Origin: Bacillota bacterium
GTDB taxonomy: Bacteria > Bacillota > Clostridia > Christensenellales > SZUA-584
Direction of reading: 5' to 3'
DNA: 64,000 nt
Assembly: GCA_023461435.1 (NCBI GenBank)
Contig: JAEYLC010000026.1
Coordinates: 62,001-126,000, forward strand
The notes under the pieces are model-generated. The model made no database searches. It was not told the origin of the DNA and worked only from the letters and a program-made list of their open reading frames with translations. Below are positions 15,499 through 26,100 of this stretch, piece after piece (within the stretch, counting starts at the first letter, position 1; the number at the start of each line of letters is the position of its first letter). A program made the position numbers and the translations under genes.

Positions 15499-16164
15499 TT
15501 ATTCTTCAAGCCCGCACCTGACCAGTAACCGCTCGTTGCCTTGGTTCGTGCATGTTAGCAGCGTGAGCACATGGCTGCCCTCATAATCATCCAGCGCCGC
15601 CGTGTCATCCGGCTTGATCTTCTGTTTACCCGTCACCGAATAGCGGTATTCGCTGCCGTCCGGCAGGCTCAGCGTCACTTCGTCGCCGGTTTTCAGCTCA
15701 TCCAGCCGCCCGAAATGCGCGCCGCTCGCGTAATTGTGCCCCGTGATCACAAGATTGCCCGCCTCATCCGGCATCGGCCCTTCAAAATAGCAGACCGAAA
15801 CCTTGAGCGCCTCATCATCCGTATAAGCGATCACAGGCAGCTCCGCCTCAATCTTTGGAATTTCGAGCTTGCCCATCACCTGAAATCCGTCAATCGTGAC
15901 AGACTCCGGATCAGATTCGGTCGTTTCTTCCGGTGCAGCAGACGATGCGGCTGTCTGAGCCGGCTCTGCGGAAACCACCTTGTCGTAAGCCTGTGCCAGC
16001 GCCTGCGCGTTGTTCGCCGCCGCCACACCCTCGTCAAACAGACATACCGCCACAACGACAGCTGCAATCAGCAGCACTCCTGCAATCAGCAGCAGCACGC
16101 GCGACGCTCTTCCTGCCCACAAGGCTTTAAAAAATGCCCCCACAGTATGCAAAGCTCTTTTCAC
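15499..16164 (-). CDS. sortase
   Basis: 221 aa with a GTG start at 16164. Short cytoplasmic N-terminus, a membrane span (about residues 22-42), a Ser/Ala/Glu linker, then the sortase beta-barrel with 'LVITGHNYASGAHFGRL' (His143), 'TLLTCTN' (Cys205) and 'NERLLVRC' (Arg212): the full catalytic triad. Sortases join surface proteins bearing an LPXTG-like signal to the cell wall. I found no such signal in the large exoproteins of this window, so the substrates are elsewhere. The subclass is uncertain (D/E-like by length and anchoring). Confidence 0.85.
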   Translation of the reverse strand: MKRALHTVGAFFKALWAGRASRVLLLIAGVLLIAAVVVAVCLFDEGVAAANNAQALAQAYDKVVSAEPAQTAASSAAPEETTESDPESVTIDGFQVMGKLEIPKIEAELPVIAYTDDEALKVSVCYFEGPMPDEAGNLVITGHNYASGAHFGRLDELKTGDEVTLSLPDGSEYRYSVTGKQKIKPDDTAALDDYEGSHVLTLLTCTNQGNERLLVRCGLEE

Positions 16165-16180
16165 CCGTTCTCTTCGTCCT

Positions 16181-17197
16181 TTATGCCTTTAAACCCGCGT
16201 CCTCAAGATTCTTCGGGTCGATCGTTCTTTCCTTCGCCTCGATCTCTTTGATCATCTCGACTATGCGCGAGTTGACGGGCGTTGCAACACCAAGCTCCGC
16301 GCCTTTCTTCGCGATATAGCCGTTGTAGTAATCCACCTCTGTCGGCTTGCCGCGCTGCAGGCTCTGCAGGCTCGATGATTTGAGGCGGCGGTATTTAAAA
16401 CCGATGATACGGATCATCGCATCCCGCCGAAAATCAGCCAGCGCGCCTTCCCCTTTGATCAGCTTGTAATAATCGAGCTTTCCGCCGTACGGCTCCACCT
16501 TTAAATTCATCGCGTTCGCCACAGCCACGGCCTCGCGGATGATCGATACAAATATCTGGCGCGCGCGCTTGTATGTCATGATCTTTCCGAGATTCAAGCC
16601 GCACAAAACGCCAAGCGACGTGATGCACGAATTGACGATCATTTTGGAATACAGGTCGGCGATGATGTTGCCCGAAATGCGCGTCGGCAGCATATGGTCA
16701 AACACATCCTTAAGCCCCGAAAGGTCCTTATCCGGCCGCTGTCCGCCGATCACAAAATCGCCTTCGGAGGTCATGTTGAGCGTCCCGTCCTGCAGCATCG
16801 TCGAACCCCAGCCGATCACGCAGCCCACGCTGCGCTCCGCCCCCACAATTTCGCCGAGCGCCTCCACGCAGATGCCGTTCTGCATCGACACCACGAGCGA
16901 ATCGTCCTCCAAAAAAGGCAGCACACGCCGGGCCGCGTCCGGCATGTCGTACGCCTTGGTCACGATCATCACGATGTCCTTCTTGCCCGAAAGCTGCTCC
17001 ACATCGGCCACAGCCTTGAGTTTAATATAGTGGTCGCCGCGCACGCCGATGATATGCAGCCCTTTGCTTGCCGCCTGCTCGGCCTTCTCCTTGTATTTCA
17101 CAACGAGCTCCACGTCGTAGCCCGCCTTGCTCAAATAAGCCGCCGTGATGCCGCCGATCGCGCCCCCGCCGATCACAGCGATCGTTTTATTCGTCAT
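16181..17197 (-). CDS. ketopantoate reductase family protein (ApbA/PanE-like)
   Basis: 338 aa from ATG 17197 with GAGGAGGGGCGGCA upstream. N-terminal Rossmann motif 'IAVIGGGAIGGITAAYLSKA', followed by 'IVTKAYDMPDAARRVLPFLE' and 'VVSMQNGICVEALGEIVG' as in NADPH-dependent 2-dehydropantoate 2-reductases. The C-terminal helical domain has 'KMIVNSCITSLGVLCGLNLG' with the conserved Lys/Asn, and 'SSLQSLQRGKPTEVDYYNGY'. Ketopantoate reduction in pantothenate synthesis is the textbook role, but many paralogs act on other 2-keto acids, and no other pan genes are nearby. Confidence 0.8.
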   Translation of the reverse strand: MTNKTIAVIGGGAIGGITAAYLSKAGYDVELVVKYKEKAEQAASKGLHIIGVRGDHYIKLKAVADVEQLSGKKDIVMIVTKAYDMPDAARRVLPFLEDDSLVVSMQNGICVEALGEIVGAERSVGCVIGWGSTMLQDGTLNMTSEGDFVIGGQRPDKDLSGLKDVFDHMLPTRISGNIIADLYSKMIVNSCITSLGVLCGLNLGKIMTYKRARQIFVSIIREAVAVANAMNLKVEPYGGKLDYYKLIKGEGALADFRRDAMIRIIGFKYRRLKSSSLQSLQRGKPTEVDYYNGYIAKKGAELGVATPVNSRIVEMIKEIEAKERTIDPKNLEDAGLKA

Positions 17198-17316
17198 TGC
17201 CGCCCCTCCTCATGCCATATCCGTATCGTGTGTTTTATTCTAACGCTCATTATATCACGAACCCGCGCCGCGGCCAGCATATTTTTACCTGCAATCTCGC
17301 TTGCGGCGCATCGCTT

Positions 17317-18969
17317 TTATACGTTGTCCGGCCATTGCCCTGTCGCGTCATAGCCCTGTGCCAGCCGCTGCGCGTTCTCAATCAGCTGCGCGTCAAAGCC
17401 CATGAATTCAAGCAGCTTGATCGCGTTGCGCGTTCTTGTCGGCCCCGGTTTTATTTTGTAATCAAACGTGATGCCCTCGTCTGTGACCGTCTCCTCGAAG
17501 TGGTAATTGTCATAGCCGTCATTGAGCATGCGCGTCAGCTCAATATCATGCGTCGCCGCCACACATAGACAATCAAAGCGCTCAAAAAACTTCAGCGTCG
17601 CGGCGGACGCCGCAATGCGCTCCGCCGTGTTCGTGCCTTTTAAAATCTCGTCGATGAAGCAGATAAAGAATATGTTCTGGTCGAGTATGCGCCGCAGCGA
17701 CTTGATCTCGGTCACGAAATAGCTTTCTCCCGCCGTCACATTGTCGCGCACCGCCATCGAGGTGATCACAAGCGCGCGCCGCATTGTAAACCGCCGCGCA
17801 AGGCACGTGTTCACCGTCTGAGCGAGTATCGCGCTGATCGCCATCGCCTTGATGAATGTCGATTTGCCCGACGCGTTGGAGCCGGAAATCAGGCATCCGC
17901 GTTTAAGGCTCAGAGAATTGTCCACGGGGTCTTTGATGAGCGGATGGTACACGCCGTCCATATCCACGCGGCTGTCCTTTATAAAATCGGGCAAGCAGTA
18001 ATAGTCAAGGCTTTTCCGATACGATAGCACCGCGATCATCGCGTCAAGCTCACCCACGCTTCGGTACAGGCTGCGGAACTTTTCGATATTTTCATCGAGC
18101 GCTTTGATCACACGGTTATAGCCGCGAATATTGCTGAGTGTGATGATGCGCACATATTCCGCGAGGAAATCAAAATCCGAAACCTTTTCTTTCGTCATGC
18201 CGGACAGCCTTCCGCCCAAATGCTTAAAGGCCATATACCCTTCGGCGATTCCGTGCCCGAGAGAATGAGCACCCAGCGCGTGCGTGTCCGTAATTTTTCC
18301 TGCGCACCAAAGCAGCGCCGAAAACTGCTTCACGCCGACAAGCTCTGTATCAATTCGTTTGGACATCCGGTAATAGATCACGCCGTTCGCAATCAGCGAC
18401 AGCGCAGTCAAAGTCGCCCCCACATATGCATTTAAGAATATCACGCCGATAAAAAGCAGCGGCAGTACTGTCATTACTCTGAAAATCCAGGCATTTTTCA
18501 CGCGTTTTTCGGAAATGCCGTAACAAAACGAAGCCAGCGCGCTGTTGGAAGGCCGCCCCATCTTTTTCAAGAACACCTGCAATTTCAGCCGCATTGCGGG
18601 GTCGGCATCCAGTATACCCATAAGCCTTTCGCGCTCGGCAAGCTGTTCGCCGTCAAAGCAGGGCTCGTGCAGCAGCGCGTACTGCACTGACGCGCCCACG
18701 CCGGACTGGCAATTGTCCATCGACTGAAATACCTTGTCCATGTCAAGGTCGTCCCACGTCATGCCGTCGATATGGTGCTCAGGCGCATCGGCCTTGCGGC
18801 GCTCTTCCCAGTAAGCCGCGATTTTGGGGATGTCATCAACCGGCTCGGGCCGCTTGCCGAACTGCTCTTCAATTCTGGCTTTTAGCTTTTTTTCACCGCT
18901 AACCGTTGAAAAAATGATCCCCACCAGCAGTACTGCCGCCAGAAATATCGCCAGCCATCCTTGTCCCAT
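17317..18969 (-). CDS. membrane-anchored MutS-like ATPase
   Basis: About 550 aa from ATG 18969, chosen for the AAAGGGGAAG site; an upstream start at 19044 would precede the promoter. An N-terminal membrane span, then helical regions, a second pair of hydrophobic spans near residues 185-225 ('VMTVLPLLFIGVIFLNAYVG'), and a C-terminal MutS domain V ATPase with Walker A SGSNASGKST, 'ITSMAVRDNVTAGESYFVTE', Walker B region 'FFICFIDEILKGTNTAERIA' and 'CVAATHDIEL'. It lacks the mismatch-recognition domain, so it belongs to the MutS-related membrane proteins of Clostridia whose function is not known to me. Unlikely to act in mismatch repair. Confidence 0.8.
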   Translation of the reverse strand: MGQGWLAIFLAAVLLVGIIFSTVSGEKKLKARIEEQFGKRPEPVDDIPKIAAYWEERRKADAPEHHIDGMTWDDLDMDKVFQSMDNCQSGVGASVQYALLHEPCFDGEQLAERERLMGILDADPAMRLKLQVFLKKMGRPSNSALASFCYGISEKRVKNAWIFRVMTVLPLLFIGVIFLNAYVGATLTALSLIANGVIYYRMSKRIDTELVGVKQFSALLWCAGKITDTHALGAHSLGHGIAEGYMAFKHLGGRLSGMTKEKVSDFDFLAEYVRIITLSNIRGYNRVIKALDENIEKFRSLYRSVGELDAMIAVLSYRKSLDYYCLPDFIKDSRVDMDGVYHPLIKDPVDNSLSLKRGCLISGSNASGKSTFIKAMAISAILAQTVNTCLARRFTMRRALVITSMAVRDNVTAGESYFVTEIKSLRRILDQNIFFICFIDEILKGTNTAERIAASAATLKFFERFDCLCVAATHDIELTRMLNDGYDNYHFEETVTDEGITFDYKIKPGPTRTRNAIKLLEFMGFDAQLIENAQRLAQGYDATGQWPDNV

Positions 18970-18999
18970 GTCTTCCCCTTTGTATCCATTATTTCCTAC

Positions 19000-19028
19000 A
19001 TTATAACGCCGCCGTTTATTCTGCGCAA
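19000..19028 (-). promoter_or_regulatory. sigma-A-type promoter of the MutS-like gene
   Basis: TTGCGC (19023-19028), 17-bp spacer, TATAAT (19000-19005), about 30 bp before the start codon at 18969. Confidence 0.6.
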
Positions 19029-19100
19029 ATAAAAAGGCCGACATGTCAATCAGACGGCACGCACAGCATAATTTTTATGGCGGCTGTAGCGCCAATTTTA

Positions 19101-19219
19101 CATCAACCCTCAGTCAGCATAGCTGCCAGTTCCTTTTCAAAGGAGCCTCAAAACACACTAAGAAGCGAAAGCCTCCTTTTCAAAGGAGGTGGCACGCGCA
19201 GCGTGACGGAGGATTGCTG
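19101..19219 (-). repeat. dispersed repeat family 1, copy 2 (full unit)
   Basis: Plus-strand order: CATCAACCCTCAGTCAGCAT, AGCTGCCAGTTCC, CAAAGGAGCCTCAAAACACA, then AAAGGAGGTGGCACGCGCAG and CGTGACGGAGGATTGCTG. Followed after 21 bp by a near-identical second unit. The GGAGCC/GGAGG and CCTCAGTC/GGAGGATT ends make the unit roughly palindromic. Confidence 0.8.
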
Positions 19220-19240
19220 TCATATCGCCGATGGATTTTA

Positions 19241-19334
19241 TATCAATCCTCAGTCAGCATAGCTACCAGCTCCTCAAAGGAGCCTCAAAACACACTAAGG
19301 AGGTGGCACGCGCAGCGTAACGGAGGATTGCTGC
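19241..19334 (-). repeat. dispersed repeat family 1, copy 3 (full unit)
   Basis: Plus strand: TATCAATCCTCAGTCAGCAT, AGCTACCAGCTCC, AAAGGAGCCTCAAAACACAC, then AAGGAGGTGGCACGCGCAGC and GTAACGGAGGATTGCTG. Shorter than copy 2 by loss of the segment between the two halves. The gap 18970-19387 otherwise contains only the promoter of the MutS-like gene. Confidence 0.8.
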
Positions 19335-19387
19335 CCGAGGGGACGGCATCCACCTGTGGCATGACGCCCCGTGTCCTTTAACAACGA

Positions 19388-20047
19388 TCAGGTACGACCG
19401 CTCACAATCTTCACACCCGCGCTCGTGCCGAGCCGCGTCGCGCCCGCTTCGATCATCTTTACAGCGTCTTCAAAGCTGCGTATACCGCCCGACGCTTTCA
19501 CGCCCATCTGCGGCCCCACTGTTTGCCGCATCAGGCGCACATCCTCCTCCGTAGCGCCGCCCTTCGAGAATCCGGTCGATGTCTTCACAAAATCCGCTCC
19601 GGCTTCCTTTGCGATGGTACAGACCTTCACCTTTTCCTCTTCGGTCAGCAGGCAGGCTTCAATGATCACCTTGACAAGCGCGCGGCCCACCGCCGCGCTG
19701 ACCACCGCTTCAATGTCCTGCTTCACAAGCGCCCAGTCGCCGGACTTCACGGCGCCCACGTTGACCACCATATCCGCTTCCCACGCGCCCAGCGCGATAA
19801 CGGCTTCGGTCTCCGCCGCTTTCATTTCGGGCGTCACTGCGCCGAGCGGAAACCCGATCGTCGCGCACGGCGCCACGCCGCTGCCGCTCAACAGATCGGC
19901 CACCAGTTCTATATAACAGGGGTTCACACACACGCTCGCGAACCCATATGTCTTGGCCTCATCACAGACTTTTCGCACCTCGTCCTCGCTGGCGTCCGGC
20001 TTTAAAATCGTGTGGTCGATGTATTTCGCAATTTTATCCTGATTCAT
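19388..20047 (-). CDS. deoC: deoxyribose-phosphate aldolase
   Basis: 219 aa from ATG 20047 with GGAGGAAG upstream. The family signature is complete: 'IAKYIDHTILKPDASEDEVR', 'ASVCVNPCYIE', 'VKVIIEACLLTEEEKVKV' and 'GADFVKTSTGFSKGGATEED' (the Schiff-base Lys in FVKTSTG), ending with 'VKASGGIRSFEDAVKMIEAG'. It cleaves 2-deoxyribose 5-phosphate into glyceraldehyde 3-phosphate and acetaldehyde in deoxynucleoside catabolism. No other deo genes are adjacent; it has its own promoter. Confidence 0.95.
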   Translation of the reverse strand: MNQDKIAKYIDHTILKPDASEDEVRKVCDEAKTYGFASVCVNPCYIELVADLLSGSGVAPCATIGFPLGAVTPEMKAAETEAVIALGAWEADMVVNVGAVKSGDWALVKQDIEAVVSAAVGRALVKVIIEACLLTEEEKVKVCTIAKEAGADFVKTSTGFSKGGATEEDVRLMRQTVGPQMGVKASGGIRSFEDAVKMIEAGATRLGTSAGVKIVSGRT

Positions 20048-20099
20048 GTCTTCCTCCCAAGCTTTTTCTTTCCCCATCATAAGGATTCTTTGCAGTCGG

Positions 20100-20129
20100 A
20101 TTATAGCACTTGCGTGTGTACCGAGTCAA
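20100..20129 (-). promoter_or_regulatory. sigma-A-type promoter of deoC inside the upstream terminator
   Basis: TTGACT (20124-20129), 18-bp spacer, TATAAT (20100-20105). The -35 box overlaps the T tract of the terminator that ends the giant operon. Confidence 0.65.
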
Positions 20130-20156
20130 AAAAGATGCCTGCTATGAGGCATCTTT
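20128..20156 (-). terminator. Rho-independent terminator of the rotary-ATPase/giant-protein operon
   Basis: Minus strand AAAGATGCC-TCATAGCA-GGCATCTTT followed by TTTGACT, twelve bases past the stop codon of the 3066-aa gene. Confidence 0.85.
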
Positions 20157-20167
20157 TCCCGTCGTTA

Positions 20168-23100
20168 TTATTTATCCTTGGATATGCGCTTTCTGCGGTC
20201 GAATATGAACAGCATCATGATGCCCACCGCGATGATCAGCACCAGCACGATCAGCAGTCCGTCCTGTCCGTCTGATGTGACTCCCGATGCCGGAGCCGCT
20301 GTGTTGCTGAAGTCGATCGGGATGGCCTTCGGCTGCGTATCGTCTTTCTTCAATTCTGCCGCGCTGTCATCAGCATCGCCGCTGCCGTCGCTGTCGAAGC
20401 TGCCCAGCATGGCTTGCTCGTCATACAGCACGTATTCGCCCGTCGCCATATCGTACACCGCGACATACCGCTTTTCGTCCTGCTTCTCAAGCCCCTGAGA
20501 AGCCCCGGCGCTTTGCTCGCTCTGCGCCTTTCCATTGCCGCTGGCGGTACCGCCCCCGGCGTTCCCCTGAGCGTCATCACCGCCCGCACCGTCATGAGGC
20601 TGCGTTCCACCGTCATCCGTTCCGGCTGCCGTATCACCGCCATGGCCCGCGCCCTCGTTCTGCGTGCCCGTATCTTGCACCTCCGTGCCTTCCTCTGCGT
20701 TTTCGGTGGACTGTATGATCAGCTTCTCTTTAAGCTCCGCAAACTGTATATAGCCGTCCGAAACGTTTTTCATCGGAAGGTCTCCCTGCGATTCAAAGTA
20801 ATCCTTCGCATACTCAATCAGCGACATATCGCTCCCGGCAGACTCCGTCATTTGCAGCTCGCCCGTGAGGTAATTAAACGCGATGACGCTGCCGTCCCTG
20901 TAGCGCACGAGCACATAAGGCACGGATGCGCCCAGATTATTTGACATCTGCACGATATCGCTGTTTTTAAAGTCGACCGGCGTTTTGACCGGGTATTTTA
21001 AATCCACAAGCATGCCGCCCGCGCCCAGCACCGTCAAATAGTCCTCAGCGCCCGCCGTGTCGAGGATAAGCCCGTCAAACACCATCGGGACGGTCGCGTC
21101 GAGCGCCGCCAGCACGCCGTTCTTCACAAGCATGCGGAAATCCCGTATCGCGAGCGTGTCTCCCTGCTGGCTGGTGGAGAAGTGCTTGTATGTCTTGATC
21201 GTATATCCATCATAGCTGAATTCATAGAGCGGCAGCGCCTGATCGCAAAGCGCAATAATGCCTGCAGTTCCCGCGCTGCTGCCGTCCACAAGACTCATGA
21301 CCGTGCCGTCCGAACAAAGGGCTTTTCCGCAAGCGATATTCACAAAGCTGCCCGCCAGCAGGCCGCCGTGGCCGGCCTTAATGCCGCCGCCACTGATGTA
21401 ATAGTAATCATTGCCCCATGTCATCACGTTCATCGCCACGGATGACGGATCCACACCGTAGCTCACCTCTTGGCCCGTGCCGTCCTTCACCGTCACAGTC
21501 AGCGGTGTTTTAAAATCGTAGGAAAGCGTATACACGCGGCTGTCCACCGTATGCTGCGCGGCCAGCCCCGCGCTTCCCGTCACCTCAAAATACGTGTTTT
21601 CATTCACGCTGTCGAATTCAATATTGAGTTTATCGGCGTCCACCGCATAAAACTCGGGCACGGGCAGCACCTGAGGTTCATCCGGCACTGTCATCGTCAT
21701 CGGTGTTATGTCCATAGCCAGCGATGTCACCAGCGTGCCCGTCGGAATCGGGATCTGAATCTGATTCGGAACCGCCGCCGATGTTGTGCTTGCAGCCAGT
21801 CTGACCTGCGGCATAGACCTTGGCACACTGCCAAGGCTCGTCGCAACCGTGAAATACGTGTTCGTGATCGTATTGGCAAGCCTGGTGTTATACAGCCTTA
21901 CGTCGCCCGCAGCGCCCATCTGCGTAGAATCCACATAACGCAGCGCGTTGAGCGTGGCTGTCGTCGAATCCGAGAAATTGTCCGCGGTGTAAAGCTGGCT
22001 GCCATATCTCGTCGCGCTGCCCGCAATGCTAAGCATGCTGTAAGCCGATACGCGGCTGCGTTGCACCGTCGTCCCGTCGCCGATGACCGCGAACATATCG
22101 CCGTGGGTGCCGCTCGTCGTCTTCACCTCGACAGGCGCGGAAAGCAGCGATTTGTTCTGATACGTGATCACGTCGTGCTGCCCCGTCGCATAGCCGATAA
22201 TGCCGCACGCGTAATCCGCCGCGGTGATCGTATTGCCCACCGTATAGCAGCCGTCCACATATCCAAGGCTCGTGCCGTACAGTATTCTGTTGCCGATCAC
22301 GTAGCCCGCGATGCCGCCCGCGTAATTGCCGCTTGCCGTCACGTTCGAATTTGTGTAGCATGAATAGATTCTGTTGTAGCGCAGCTGGCCGACGATGCCG
22401 CCAACCTTTTCTTTCCCGAATATGGTGCAATTCGTCGAATGATTGTTGTTGATATTGCCTTCATATCCGTCGCCGACGACGCCGCCGACATTCGTCGCTT
22501 CCCTGCCGCCGATCGTGCAGTTATAAACGGAGCATCCCAACGCCTGACGGTTTCCGCTGATGCCGCCGATCGCCACGTTCTGATCGGCTGGTATCGTCGT
22601 CAGCGGCAGGCCGGTTTCGGCGCCCGTGCTTAACGGGTCATATACCGTGGATACGACCGTTCCCGTCACATTCATATAGACAGCCTGTGGCGCATACCCG
22701 TACGCGCCGCCGATATTGCTCGTGCCGAAAACCCTGCAGTTCACCACATTGGAGCCTCGGTTATACCATGAATACGCCGATCCGGATATGCCGCCGACAT
22801 TTAATACGCCGATCACGGTATTGTTCTCGGACCGACCTGTGACACCATGCTCAAAATCGTTTCGAAGGCTCCCGTAGCCGATGATACCGCCTGTTCCGGA
22901 GCCGCTGTTATACGCATCGTTGCCGCCGCGCACCCAGGAATTCGTCACTCTGAGGTTACTGTTGACCACGGTCTCGGCACCGTATGGCGACGTCGAATAT
23001 CCGATTAATCCGCCCACATAGCTGCCGGTTCCGCGGACCTTCACATAATCGGCGCTGCAGCTGTCAGATTTGGAGTTGAGCATCGCGCCGACCATGCTGC

Positions 23101-26100
23101 CCACGTATGAAACGCCATACACATTCGTTGGAGTGCCGGATTGCCCGGTCACCGTCACATTCTTCACACTGCCGTCCTGCACGCATCCCGCAAACGCGCC
23201 GATATTGCTTCCGTTAGCGTATGTTCTTTGGAAATTCTCCACCGTCACGTTATCCACAGCGCCCCGAATGAAAGCAAAGCATCCGGTATAAGTCGCTCCG
23301 CCTGCAAACGTGATGTTTTTAAAGCCCATGTCGCTGACCGTGCCGAACTGCCGGCCGATAATGCCGTTGTAGCTCGCAGAATTATTGAACGTGAGGTTCA
23401 CATTCTCAAAGCTCACGCCGCTGATATCCGTATTGATCGTGTTGATAAAGCTCTTCCCGCTGTTGGCGGCTGCCGAGAGATTCAGGTTCAGGTTGCGGAT
23501 GGTCCGCTGCACGCCTCCGCCCCCGATCAGCCGGTTCACTTTCACATCGTAATAGCTCGTGTCCGCTGCCGTCACGCCCGTAAAATCGATATCGCCCATC
23601 AGCATGAAATTCTCATAGGTCTGAGCGCGGCCTTCTTCCTTCATCGCAAACTTCCAGTCGGAAATGTTGTATATCTGCTTGTAAATCGGCGCGCCGAAAT
23701 CGACCTGTGCAAACAGATCCTGCCTCTGTCCGCCGTTGTATTCCACGCCCGTCAGCCTGTACGCATCCCAATACCGCTCCACGGCGTTCATATCCGCGTT
23801 GCCCTGGTAGATCGTGGTCTCCGCCGTCGATTCTGTGATTTTTGTGGGAATAAACGACAGATGATCCCCGAGTATGTTTTCAATATGCACGCCCGGGTCG
23901 TGCTTAAACTCGATCTCGATCTTATACGCGGTGCCCACCAAATTCGCGTCAAGGCTCACGATCTCGATGCTTGGCGTTTGCGGATAATGCGCCGTCTGAT
24001 AAGGCAGCAGCGTCTTTCCGTCCGAATAATAGAGCTCCGGCAGCTGCATGTCGGCGGTATGGCTGTAATCAAACTCATCGCCCATGCGTATCTGGCGCGT
24101 ATAGAATCGGTCGTTTCTCATATCCGCTTCGCTCATCACCGTGGTGCCGTCTGCGAGTATCGAATTGTCCACGTCTTTGGGTATCTGGCCATTGATGCGC
24201 TGTCCGTCCCAGGCAAACACGCTGTCGTAATTGAGCGAGCTGCCGACGGCCCTGTGAATATAGCCGGACCCCGTTACCGATGAGCTCAAATCGCCGAGCA
24301 CCAATGAATTCAGCGTGGTGGGCGTCGAGCTCTCGGACACGTTAAAGCCGATCAGCCCGCCCATGCGGTCCACTGTTGATTTGATTTTCATATCCGCCCA
24401 CGACCGCTGCAATTTTGAATTGCCTGATATATAGCCGATAATGCCGCCCGTGTTCTGATCGACCGTGTCGATCTCCCCCACCGCGTACACGTTGTAAACC
24501 TCGCTGCCGCTGCTGCAGCCGATGATGCCGCCTGTGCCCCTTGCGCCCTGTGCCACCGTCGATTCGATTTTGAGACCCGAAACATAGCAGTTTTCGATGC
24601 GCACATACTGCCCGTACCCTGCCAGCCCGCCGATATAAACATTTGCGTTCGTTCTGTCGATGATCTCGCTGTTGTTCACGGAGCAGTTACGCATTTCACC
24701 GATATACAGGTAACCGCATAACAGCCCGAAGCGGTGATCCGATGTGGGGTTGACTGAATTCTGAGCGAATATCGACCCGTCATCCAAATGGACATTGTCG
24801 AGCGTACCGCCCGCGCTCGTCTGGACCACAAAGCCGGCGTTCGCGATGTTTGTGTAGCTCAGGTCCATATGCTCAATGCGTAGGTTTATGACGGAACCGT
24901 ATAAGTTCGCAATCACACCTGCGGTGCCGCTCGTGCCCGAAAGCTTGATGTTCGATATCTTATGGATGCCCGTCAGCACCAGCTTGCCGCCCTGAACCTC
25001 ATAGATGCCTCCGTCCAGCTTACCGGTAAAGTTGCCAGTAATCTGAACCGTCGCCGCGACAGCGCCCGTAAAGTCAATGTCAGCTTTCAGCCGGTAATTC
25101 TCGCTGAGGCTGTTTTTGATCGCCTTCCAGTCGTTGATCGTTTTCACGGGCTTGTAGAATTCGGCTTCGCAGGCCGGCGCGTTCGTCACCACCTGCGCGA
25201 TATTGACCGTGGTGTTGAGCTCCTGATAAACAAAGCCCGTCACCGTGTACGACGACAAATACTGCTGTGGACTGTCAAGCCGCACGCTGACGCGGGTCAT
25301 ATCGTTGGCGTCAAACTGCGTACCGCTGATCACGGTCGCATTAAGCCCCTGAATCGATATGCTCTTGATGATGTGCGCCTGCGGATTTTTAAACGTGAAC
25401 ACCGCGACCGCATAATCCTCAAACTGCTGCTCCACAATAATGCTGGCCAGTTGCGTTGAGGATGCGGTCAGAGACGGCAGCGCGATATGATCCTGCCTCG
25501 GCATGCAATCCGACAGGTCCACAAGCGGGAATATACCGGCGGTCACCGCATCGGTGTCAAACCCGCTGCCAAGCAGACGGTCATGCCAGAATTTATCCCG
25601 CAGCGTTTCCCGTGTCGCCTTTTTGTTGAAGCTGTTCGCATAGTTGTATCCGAGTATTCCGTCGGTCTGCGAATACATCGACACATAGTAAACATTGTCC
25701 GTCTGAAGCCTTGTGTTCTCCGCGCCGACCGCCGGGCCATAGGCCAAATTCCGGTATGGTACGGCAGCACTCGACAGCTGCTCAAAGCGCACCTCACCCA
25801 CGGAAAACGCGTTCTTCACGATCGCGCTATTCTCGCCGCACACCGCGCCGATCGTATTCTGAGAAACCGTCGCGCCCGTGCTTGTGTTGTCGTATATTTT
25901 GATATTGACAAGGCTGTATACATTTTCGATGCGCCCTTGGTCTGTATTAACACCGACGACTCCGGCGATTCTGTTGACGGTATAAGCCATATTGGCATCC
26001 AGCTTGGGAACAATAATATCAGCGTCCTCAGCAATTCCCGATGGCGCATAGTTATAGCTCGCGCCATAGACACAGCCGTTTCTTATAATGCCGTAGTTCA

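Noticed and set aside
15499..16164. The sortase as anchor for the giant exoproteins
   Set aside because: None of the giant proteins carries an LPXTG-like sorting signal; they have N-terminal membrane anchors.
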